Positions 14,783-20,845 of a stretch of DNA of 20,845 nucleotides are shown here, piece by piece. The stretch spans positions 1-20,845 of the forward strand of contig JBBKWH010000088.1 of NCBI GenBank assembly GCA_037968855.1, written 5' to 3'. A program made the translations under genes and the position numbers. How positions within the stretch are numbered: the first letter of the stretch is position 1; every line of letters starts with the position of its first letter. The DNA comes from JBBKWH01 sp037968855. GTDB taxonomy: Bacteria; Pseudomonadota; Gammaproteobacteria; Pseudomonadales; Moraxellaceae. A model generated the notes under the pieces. It was not told where the DNA came from and did no database searches. It saw only the letters and a program-made list of their open reading frames with translations.

Positions 14783-16621
14783 CTAAGCGCGATCCATAAG
14801 GTCAGCAGGAATACGCACCGGCATATCAAGCAACTGTTGGCCAAACGCCTTGCCTTGCGGGTCAATGCGTAGGCTGGCCATGCCACCACCGCCAAGGGCG
14901 TTTTCTAACAAAAAATTCAGCGCATGCATGGCCGGTAGCTCAAAGCGAGTGACCCGACTGTTGGGGTCATCCAACACATGCGCCATATAACGCGCCACCG
15001 CAGCTTCAGTCAGCGCGGCACGAATCCACGGCAGATAGTCGGGCCGGCGCGCAATCACCCCAATGTTGGCGTGGTTGCCTTTGTCGCCACTGCGGGCGTA
15101 GGCCAGATCAATTAAGGCCACCGTGATGTCATCATCGCTTGGCTGTGCCGTCTCACCGGCAGGCAGCGCGGGCAGGTGGCTTGCGTTGCTGCCTTGTGGA
15201 TGGGCAACCGACCAACGCTTGCCATCTAGATCGACTTCAATCTGCACCTGTGCTTTGTCCACCAACATGGAAAACAGCTTGATCACCGGCGAGACTTTAG
15301 GCCGACCGCCGACAATGCCGGTCAGGGCTGGGGCCATGCCGGTCGCGGCTTGGGCAATTTCAGAGGCAAAAAACTGACAGGCTTCGCGCAGCGCATGTTT
15401 GACCGCAATTTTGACCACCACTTCGCGACATGCCGCCTGTACGGGATGCGCCTGTGCGCCGTAGGTGGTTTCGGTGCCCAAAATTTCGATTGAGGTTTGG
15501 CTAAAGGCAGGTGCACCGCGCAAGGCCAGCACGCGTTGGCATTTATCAATAATCGCCTGTGCCACGGTTTGGCCTTTTTGCTGAGCGTCACGGCCACCCA
15601 ACATAAAGCTGACCAACACCCGATAGCCATCGGCATAGGTTGCACTGACTTTGTAGTCGTTTGACGGGGCGCGACCGCGTGCGCCAGTGACCCATACCTG
15701 ATCTGGCCCGACTTGCTCGAGCTGTACGTGGCTAAAATCGGCAATCACATCGGGCAGCAGGTAAGACTGTGGGTCGCCAATCTCGTAGACAATTTGTTCG
15801 GCCACCGTCGCCACACTGACCAAGCCACCGGTTTTGGCAGGCTTACTGACCACAAATGATCCGTCAGCGCTGACCTCAACAATCGGAAAACCCATATTGG
15901 CGTAGCCATCGGCGACCAAATGCCAGTCGGTAAAATTGCCGCCGGTACATTGCGCGCCGCATTCGATCACATGCCCTGCCAACGAGCCTTGCGCAAGTTT
16001 GTCGTAGTCATCGCTGGCCCAGCCAAATTCGTGCATTAACGGGCCAAGCACCACCGCAGAATCGACACAGCGCCCTGTAATGACAATGTCAGCCCCTTGT
16101 GCCAAGGCTGCCGCAATTGGGGTTGCGCCCAAATAGGCATTGATGCTGGCCAAGCGCGCTGGCATGGCCTGCTGGCTAAACATTTCGGTCGGTTGCTGTG
16201 CGCGTAGGGCGTCTTGCTGGTCGATCAGGTCATCACCTAACACCACCGCAACTTTTAGGTTTAGACCGGCGTCGTGAATCAACTTAACCAAGGCATCACG
16301 GCAGGCCAACGGGTTAATGCCACCCGCATTGCTCACCACCTTGATGCCTTTTTGGGCAATGGCTTGCAGTAGTGGGGCCATTACGCGGCTGACAAAGTCG
16401 GTTGCATAGCCTGCATTCGAGTCGGTTTGGCGCGCTTTGGCCATAATCGACAGGGTGACTTCAGCCAAGTAGTCAAACACCAAGTAATCAATCTGCGCCT
16501 GATGCACCAACTGAAACGCAGCGGTATTGGTATCACCCCAAAAGCCAGAAGCACAGCCAATCCGTACTGTGCGCGGATCAGTGGGTCGTGCTGTGGCATA
16601 CGATGGATCGGTCGAATTCAT
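14783..16621 (-). CDS. atuA: Acyclic terpene utilization protein AtuA (DUF1446)
   Basis: 612 residues. The first 460 match the AtuA/DUF1446 family: VRIGCASGFWGDTNTAAFQL at the start, VVSNAGGINPLACRDALV, ITGRCVDSAVVLGPLMHEFGW and HVIECGAQCTGGNFTDWH. The C-terminal 100 form the separate small AtuA C-terminal domain (ALIDLAYARSGDKGNHANIGV). AtuA is required for growth on citronellol and geraniol in Pseudomonas, but its reaction is not established. First gene of the operon, divergent from atuR. The ATG at 16619-16621 has no clear ribosome binding site: a perfect 13-bp inverted repeat occupies the bases where one should be. Confidence 0.92.
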   Translation of the reverse strand: MNSTDPSYATARPTDPRTVRIGCASGFWGDTNTAAFQLVHQAQIDYLVFDYLAEVTLSIMAKARQTDSNAGYATDFVSRVMAPLLQAIAQKGIKVVSNAGGINPLACRDALVKLIHDAGLNLKVAVVLGDDLIDQQDALRAQQPTEMFSQQAMPARLASINAYLGATPIAAALAQGADIVITGRCVDSAVVLGPLMHEFGWASDDYDKLAQGSLAGHVIECGAQCTGGNFTDWHLVADGYANMGFPIVEVSADGSFVVSKPAKTGGLVSVATVAEQIVYEIGDPQSYLLPDVIADFSHVQLEQVGPDQVWVTGARGRAPSNDYKVSATYADGYRVLVSFMLGGRDAQQKGQTVAQAIIDKCQRVLALRGAPAFSQTSIEILGTETTYGAQAHPVQAACREVVVKIAVKHALREACQFFASEIAQAATGMAPALTGIVGGRPKVSPVIKLFSMLVDKAQVQIEVDLDGKRWSVAHPQGSNASHLPALPAGETAQPSDDDITVALIDLAYARSGDKGNHANIGVIARRPDYLPWIRAALTEAAVARYMAHVLDDPNSRVTRFELPAMHALNFLLENALGGGGMASLRIDPQGKAFGQQLLDMPVRIPADLMDRA

Positions 16622-16623
16622 TT

Positions 16624-16636
16624 GCTTGACTCAAGC
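16624..16636. promoter_or_regulatory. Inverted repeat next to atuA start (candidate AtuR operator)
   Basis: GCTTGA-C-TCAAGC, perfect 6-bp arms around one base, ends two bases before the atuA start codon. A TetR dimer bound here would block transcription or early elongation of atuA. Its half-site CAAGC recurs at 16659-16676 and 16732-16740. Confidence 0.5.
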
Positions 16637-16658
16637 CTAGCGGTCATGCGACAACAGT

Positions 16659-16676
16659 ACCAAGCAAGCGCTTGGT
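16659..16676. promoter_or_regulatory. Inverted repeat in atuR-atuA spacer (candidate AtuR operator)
   Basis: ACCAAGC-AAGC-GCTTGGT, 7-bp arms with a 4-bp spacer, containing the palindrome CAAGCGCTTG. It is placed midway between the divergent starts, as expected for a TetR repressor controlling both genes. AtuR of Pseudomonas aeruginosa is known to repress through inverted repeats in the same intergenic region. Confidence 0.55.
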
Positions 16677-16710
16677 TTGTGACTGACCAATACTGTCCTT
16701 TTTGCAGTCA

Positions 16711-16747
16711 GATGATGAGCACATCGGCCAGTCAAGCGCTGATCATC
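16711..16747. promoter_or_regulatory. Long inverted repeat upstream of atuR
   Basis: GATGATGAGC (16711-16720) and GCTGATCATC (16738-16747) are complementary at 9 of 10 positions across a 17-bp gap. TCAAGCGCT at 16732-16740, partly inside it, repeats the half-site of the two repeats nearer atuA. It could be a third operator or a hairpin in the atuR leader. Confidence 0.35.
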
Positions 16748-16785
16748 AGGCATGTGATTATTTAGCCTAAGTAAAGGATCTCAAC

Positions 16786-17421
16786 ATGACATCGGCTGCC
16801 CTAATCGCACCCATCCATACCCTGCAAGACATCCCACATATGGCTGGGCTAGATGACAGTCCGCGCGGTCGAGTATTGCGGGCGGCGGCGTATTTATTCC
16901 GCCAGCAAGGGTTTGCCCGTACCACCGTGCGTGAGTTGGCGCAAATTGTAGGCATTCAGTCCGGTAGCTTGTTTCATCACTTTAAGACCAAGGACGATAT
17001 TCTGGCCGCAGTGATGGAAGAGGCGATTCGTTACAATCTCAAGCGTATGCAAGCGGCAGTGACTGACCACCAACGGCCGGTAGATCAGCTGCGTGGCCTA
17101 ATTCGTGCGGAGTTAGAGTCAATTAATGGCGATACGGGTGCAGCCATGGCGGTATTGGTGTTTGAATGGGATGCTTTAAATGCCGAGCGGCAAGTCCCAT
17201 TGCTGGCCCTGCGTGATCAGTACGAGCAGTTGTGGCTAGACGTATTAGCACAGGCGCAAGCACAAGGCTTGATCAGTCAGCCGCCGTTTATTTGGCGGCG
17301 ATTGATTGGCGGTGCGATCTCGTGGACGGTGACGTGGTACAAAGCAACAGGGCCAGTCTCGTTAGATCAACTCACCGATATGGTCCTGCGTATGGGTCTA
17401 GATGGAACAGTGACAAAATGA
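16786..17421 (+). CDS. atuR: TetR-family repressor of the atu operon
   Basis: 211 residues. After a 25-residue leader, the TetR helix-turn-helix spans about 27-75: RGRVLRAAAYLFRQQGFART, TVRELAQIVGIQSGSLFHHF then KTKDDILAAVME. The remainder is the helical ligand and dimer domain, with no recognisable ligand motif. Divergent from atuA across 164 bp filled with inverted repeats, as in Pseudomonas, where AtuR represses atuABCDEFGH until an acyclic terpenoid (probably a CoA ester) is present. Ribosome binding site AAGGA before ATG 16786. Identity as AtuR rests on position and family. Confidence 0.88.
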   Translation: MTSAALIAPIHTLQDIPHMAGLDDSPRGRVLRAAAYLFRQQGFARTTVRELAQIVGIQSGSLFHHFKTKDDILAAVMEEAIRYNLKRMQAAVTDHQRPVDQLRGLIRAELESINGDTGAAMAVLVFEWDALNAERQVPLLALRDQYEQLWLDVLAQAQAQGLISQPPFIWRRLIGGAISWTVTWYKATGPVSLDQLTDMVLRMGLDGTVTK

Positions 17422-17524
17422 GTACTAGATCACAGCTTTGATTTTGTTGTTGTTTCTATTTTTGCGTTTAAAACAGAACACTCGTATAGGCCAAACTGCC
17501 AACAAATACAGTTAGTTTTGTCCA

Positions 17525-17554
17525 TTGTTGCAGTCTGATGCCCCCACCTATACT
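17525..17554 (+). promoter_or_regulatory. Possible sigma-70 promoter for the acyltransferase gene
   Basis: TTGTTG (17525-17530), 18 bp, TATACT (17549-17554), about 80 bp before the gene start. The stretch 17519-17540 resembles 16694-16714 upstream of atuR. Confidence 0.35.
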
Positions 17555-17633
17555 GCGATACGTTGACAGGCATGCTGCAACAGTCGTTGCTGTAATAGCC
17601 GAAGCACACACATTTGAGGTAATAGGCTAGATC

Positions 17634-18191
17634 ATGATTAAACAGCTATTAGGTAAAGGTTTTTTTTGGGCCAATGGTTGGACCTTTGAGCATGACCCAT
17701 CGCTATGGTCAGACAAGCAAGTGGTGATTGGCTTTCCACATACCACCAATATGGATGCCATTCGTGCGGTTGCCTTGTTTAATGCGATTGGCCTGCAAAC
17801 CAACACCTTAATCAAAAAAGAATTGTTTAAAGGCCCACTGGGGCCAGTGCTAAAGCAGTTTGGTGCCATTCCGGTAGATCGTCAGTCGGCCAGTCAAGTG
17901 GTCGAACAAATGGCCGAAGAGTTTAAAACCCGCCAACGCTTTACCTTAATCCTCGCGCCTGAAGGGACGCGTGGTAAAGGCCAAGCCAAGCCACCAATTC
18001 GGACGGGTTTTTGGCATATTGCCAAAGCCGCTAATGTACCGATTGTGCTGATGCTGTCTGATTTGCCTAATAAAAAGGGCCGTTTCTTGGGTAAGATTAT
18101 GCCTAGCGATATGAGCACTGATTTGGCAGAAATTCAGCGTTTGTATGCCCAAGCGGGCATCATGCTAGAGCTGCCTAAACCTCGTGATTAA
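17634..18191 (+). CDS. PlsC-type lysophospholipid acyltransferase
   Basis: 185 residues, a short member of the 1-acylglycerol-3-phosphate acyltransferase family. Catalytic HX4D is H36-T-T-N-M-D41 in GFPHTTNMDA; the phosphate-binding motif is E110-G-T-R113 in APEGTRGKG; GAIPVDRQ (about 77-84) is the third family block. No obvious transmembrane helix, so it is probably a peripheral inner-membrane enzyme acylating a lysophospholipid or related acceptor. It is preceded by AGGTAATAG and followed by a strong terminator, so it is monocistronic. The small size suggests a homologue distinct from the housekeeping PlsC. Confidence 0.85.
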   Translation: MIKQLLGKGFFWANGWTFEHDPSLWSDKQVVIGFPHTTNMDAIRAVALFNAIGLQTNTLIKKELFKGPLGPVLKQFGAIPVDRQSASQVVEQMAEEFKTRQRFTLILAPEGTRGKGQAKPPIRTGFWHIAKAANVPIVLMLSDLPNKKGRFLGKIMPSDMSTDLAEIQRLYAQAGIMLELPKPRD

Positions 18192-18223
18192 CTAAATGGC
18201 GTTGATAGCAAATCAAAGCACAC

Positions 18224-18252
18224 AAAAAAGACCGATCAATCGGTCTTTTTTT
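18224..18252. terminator. Bidirectional rho-independent terminator
   Basis: AAAAAAGACCGAT and ATCGGTCTTTTTT are perfect 13-base complements around CA, giving a G/C-containing stem with T-tracts on both strands. It lies between the convergent acyltransferase and DUF2505-like genes and should terminate both. Confidence 0.93.
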
Positions 18253-18279
18253 AAGGTGCTGGTAATAGGCTAGAGTGAA

Positions 18280-18774
18280 CTAGCGATACATATCAGCCAT
18301 ATTGGCCAAGAAAGCATCAAACTCAATTTGATTGAATTTGCGAATTTCAGATTCTGCATGGCGCGACAACATGCCATGAATCAACGGCACATTGACGTCC
18401 ACTTCCCAGTCTTGCTTCATCATGACGCGGCCATTGTCTTCTGCCACGCGGCTTTTGCAACGAAACTCGGCAGGCAAGTTGAGCATAAATTTGAGTTCGG
18501 CCAAGCCAGTATGTGAGTTCCACTCTTCAACACGCTTGACCCGTAGCGCATCACTGAGCATTTTTTTAACCACTTTAGGGATGTCAGCCTCCAGATTTAA
18601 CGAGCGCTCAACATAATAAACCCCGTCTATCGCCTCAGAGCGCGCCACAACAACCTTGGTGCCTGGCAGTCTTGGCCAGAGGTTTTCGTGAAAACGAGGC
18701 TGAATCAGTGCGGCTTTAATTTGCTCTATACTGAAATTTGGAATTTCGTGTTGGATTTGAAACGTGTGTGCCAT
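18280..18774 (-). CDS. DUF2505-like protein (START/SRPBCC-type fold likely)
   Basis: 164 residues from the ATG at 18774, chosen because AGGA lies 8 bases upstream; a longer frame from a TTG would place that site inside the gene. The start MAHTFQIQHEIPNFSIEQI, the alternating strand pattern, GVYYVERSLNLEADIPKVVK and the long C-terminal helix (RHAESEIRKFNQIEFDAFL) fit DUF2505, a family of lipid-binding-like START/SRPBCC folds. No signal peptide or membrane segment. Function is unknown; a ligand-binding role is inferred from the fold only. Confidence 0.65.
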   Translation of the reverse strand: MAHTFQIQHEIPNFSIEQIKAALIQPRFHENLWPRLPGTKVVVARSEAIDGVYYVERSLNLEADIPKVVKKMLSDALRVKRVEEWNSHTGLAELKFMLNLPAEFRCKSRVAEDNGRVMMKQDWEVDVNVPLIHGMLSRHAESEIRKFNQIEFDAFLANMADMYR

Positions 18775-18842
18775 GACAAAAATCCTAAACAATCAAGGGT
18801 GCAGTACAATATTCAAGCATTGCATGCAGTGCGAGCCGCTAT

Positions 18843-18870
18843 GCTATAACACTTTGTTGTCTGGTTACAA
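18843..18870 (-). promoter_or_regulatory. Possible promoter of the DUF2505-like gene
   Basis: On the minus strand TTGTAA (18870-18865), 16 bp, TATAGC (18848-18843), about 70 bp before the gene start. Confidence 0.35.
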
Positions 18871-19475
18871 AAAAAACCAATAATATCATGTGAATATAAA
18901 TTCATTTATGTTTGGCACAGTCGTGGGTTGTTGCGGTGGTCTATGATTACAACCAGTTTCTGTGATCAATAGGCGATGTCAGACCATGCCATTTGTCCGT
19001 TGTATTGGTTTGTGTCGCTACGCGCCAACAGATCATTTAACGATCAGTCAGGATAAACAGTTTGAGTAGTCAATCATTTCAGCCACCTCTGGTTGATTCT
19101 TGTAGGTGTTTGTATTGATATCAAAAATATTTTTTTTGGCAGCCTGTTTTGTATTTAGATATGAATATTGGGCTTTAAGTAGGTTGCGATTTAATCGTGC
19201 TGATTAATGTTGTGCGGCTGGCCTATTGCATTCATTTTATTTGATCCATTTAAATCGCGGCTAGAAATAATTGGCCTAGCACAGTACACTCCGCAACATT
19301 ACAGAGCATATGCTGTGCATATACAACGATTAACAGTCGATGATGGTGTTGATTTAAACCGGCAATGTAGAGGTCAGCGTGTGCTGAACATCGCCTTCAA
19401 TACACAAAACGTCATATCGCAACAGTACGATGCTTGAGAACCTAAAATGTGTAGCTACAAATCGGGGATGGGTCG
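18871..19475. other. A/T-rich upstream region of the capsule locus
   Basis: About 600 bp without a credible gene. Two weak frames (76 and 64 codons, opposite strands) have no ribosome binding site or family match. The base composition is more A/T-rich than the genes around it, with several short palindromes (TGATATCA near 19117, TCAGC-GTGT-GCTGA near 19373). No JUMPStart/ops element was found. This is presumably the promoter and leader of the wza operon. Confidence 0.5.
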
Positions 19476-20603
19476 GTGTTAAAACATATTTTGGATAAAC
19501 GTCGCACAACGATTGTGCAGCAGCATCGTGGTGCATTTGCGTTGGCATGTGTCATCACGTTGACCGGCTGTGCCTTGTCTCCGGGTCTGCAAGTCGGCGA
19601 GTTACCGCCCTCCGGTATGATCACTGCGGCCAATGGATTAAGCATTCAAGTTCAGCCCATTACCGTGTCTACTTTGCCCGCTGCGCCGGATGCCACCCTA
19701 GATCCCAACATTGCAGATTTATTTGTTCAGACCGCAGCACCTGTTTATCGTCTACAGCAAGGCGATGTCTTAAATATTAATCTGTGGGCGCATCCCGAAA
19801 TTACCCCACCAACTACCGGCACAACCAACAACGCTGGTTTTGTGATTGATCAAATGGGCGATGTCACCTTTCCTTTGGTTGGTCGTGTTCGGGCGCAGGG
19901 CAAAAGCCTGAGCCAGTTTAGTGATGATCTACGCCGTCGCTTGGCCACTTACCTGCGCAATCCCGATGCACAGGTCAAAGTGCTGTCGTATAACGGACGC
20001 AAAATTTTTATTGATGGCGAAGTGCGTAACGCGGGCCAGTTTGCCATGACCGATCAGCCGCAAACCCTGTATAGCGCCTTAACCAATGCGGGTGGCGCGC
20101 TACCAACGGCCAATATCAACAATATTAGTCTTACCCGCAAAGGCCAGCACTATCGGTTGGGCCTACTCACCTTGCAACAACAAGGCTATTCGCCAAGCCA
20201 GTTGTACCTACAAGAAGGCGATAGCCTGCATGTGTACTCCAAAGAAACCCGAAAAATCTATTTGATTGGCGAAGCAGGCAATCCCAACGCCTTTGTGATG
20301 CCAGAAGAAGGCATGAGCTTGGCCAACGTGTTGGGTGAGGGCCGTGGGCTAAACGCACTCAGTGCCAATCCGACACGGATTTATGTGGTGCGTGATCAAC
20401 CGGCCCAACAAGTCGCCCAGATTTATCATCTGGATCTGTCTTCGATCAGTAGCTTGGCGTTGGCCGACCGCTTTAAGCTGGCGCCCAACGACATGGTGTA
20501 TATCGATGCGTCTGGTCTGGCGCGTTGGAGCCGTGTGATCAATCTGCTGCTGCCGTCTGCCAGTGTGGTGCGTACCGCCCAAGTGATTGGCACGGGCAAT
20601 TAA
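19476..20603 (+). CDS. wza: Polysaccharide export outer-membrane lipoprotein Wza
   Basis: 375 residues from a GTG start with GGGGAT upstream. Lipoprotein signal peptide: a basic N-terminus, hydrophobic FALACVITLTGC and lipobox LTGC with the modified cysteine at 32. Then the polysaccharide export domain (about 75-165, containing LQQGDVLNINLWAHPEITPP and DQMGDVTFPLVGRVRAQGKS) and SLBB-type repeats (KIFIDGEVRNAGQFAMTD; KIYLIGEAGNPNAFVMPEEG). The C-terminal segment LARWSRVINLLLPSASVVRT is the amphipathic helix that forms the outer-membrane pore of the octamer. It exports capsule or exopolysaccharide together with the Wzc kinase, expected downstream. First gene of the locus, seven bases before wzb. 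Confidence 0.92.
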   Translation: MLKHILDKRRTTIVQQHRGAFALACVITLTGCALSPGLQVGELPPSGMITAANGLSIQVQPITVSTLPAAPDATLDPNIADLFVQTAAPVYRLQQGDVLNINLWAHPEITPPTTGTTNNAGFVIDQMGDVTFPLVGRVRAQGKSLSQFSDDLRRRLATYLRNPDAQVKVLSYNGRKIFIDGEVRNAGQFAMTDQPQTLYSALTNAGGALPTANINNISLTRKGQHYRLGLLTLQQQGYSPSQLYLQEGDSLHVYSKETRKIYLIGEAGNPNAFVMPEEGMSLANVLGEGRGLNALSANPTRIYVVRDQPAQQVAQIYHLDLSSISSLALADRFKLAPNDMVYIDASGLARWSRVINLLLPSASVVRTAQVIGTGN

Positions 20604-20609
20604 TCGATC

Positions 20610-20845
20610 ATGAAATTTCAAACGATTTTGGTGATTTGCGCTGGCAACATTTGCCGCAGCCCCATGGCAGAAGCCTTGCTTAAAGCGGCCTTGCCCAACA
20701 AGACCATTTTGTCCGCCGGTATTGTTGGCTTAAGTGGCCATCCGGCTGATGCCATGGCCGTGGAATGTATGGCCGAACTGGGCATTGATATTTCCAAGCA
20801 TATTGGCCGTCCGTTGGACCGTAACTTAATGCTCAGTGCCGATAT
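20610..20845 (+). CDS. wzb: Low-molecular-weight protein tyrosine phosphatase Wzb (partial)
   Basis: The first 78 residues are in the window. The phosphatase P-loop C10-x5-R16 is seen in VICAGNICRSPMAEALL, the signature of LMW-PTPs. In capsule loci Wzb dephosphorylates the Wzc tyrosine kinase and so controls polymer assembly. It follows wza by six bases and belongs to the same operon. The catalytic aspartate near the C-terminus is beyond the window. Confidence 0.9.
   Translation, partial: MKFQTILVICAGNICRSPMAEALLKAALPNKTILSAGIVGLSGHPADAMAVECMAELGIDISKHIGRPLDRNLMLSAD

Noticed and set aside
19207..19437. 76-codon frame in the wza upstream region
   Set aside because: No ribosome binding site, no recognisable family, and an overlapping frame exists on the other strand; composition looks non-coding.

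Overview
The window looks like chromosomal DNA of a gammaproteobacterium, most like the Moraxellaceae (relatives of Acinetobacter or Alkanindiges). The basis is gene content: an AraC-ferredoxin-CYP153-ferredoxin reductase cassette, a complete atuR/atuABCDEF set, a DUF2505-like protein, and a wza-wzb pair opening a capsule locus. The family assignment is inference; no rRNA or marker gene is present.

Region 1 (1-2388) is a graveyard of Tn3-family transposon right ends. Three 38-bp terminal repeats (154-191, 272-309, 2351-2388) all face right, each preceded by the 3' part of a serine resolvase. Between them lie a membrane-anchored protein of unknown function (480-1436) and fragments of two other genes.

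Region 2 (2352-7389) is a cytochrome P450 alkane/terpene hydroxylase cassette: a divergent AraC regulator whose last codons and stop come from a transposon end, a 2Fe-2S ferredoxin, a CYP153-type P450, and a ferredoxin reductase broken by a 10-bp tandem duplication. A zinc-type dehydrogenase beside it has lost its 5' part at another transposon end.

Region 3 (7390-8082) is a 693-bp internally deleted Tn3-family element that keeps both 38-bp ends, the last 61 codons of tnpA and the 3' three quarters of tnpR.

Region 4 (8175-17421) is the acyclic terpene utilization (atu) cluster. It has a TetR repressor gene (atuR, + strand) and a divergent six-gene operon atuABCDEF (- strand) for citronellyl/geranyl-CoA breakdown: AtuD dehydrogenates citronellyl-CoA, AtuC/AtuF carboxylate geranyl-CoA with biotin, AtuE hydrates isohexenyl-glutaconyl-CoA, and AtuA and AtuB have less certain roles. 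The atuR-atuA spacer is dense with inverted repeats, and a perfect 32-bp A/T palindrome separates atuE from atuF.

Region 5 (17634-20845) is housekeeping-like: a PlsC-type acyltransferase and a convergent DUF2505-like gene share a strong bidirectional terminator. A roughly 700-bp upstream region then leads into wza and wzb of an exopolysaccharide/capsule locus, cut by the window end.

The CYP153 cassette and the atu operon could together handle a hydrocarbon or terpene by terminal hydroxylation followed by CoA-dependent degradation. As read here, however, the P450 arm carries two broken genes while the atu arm looks intact.
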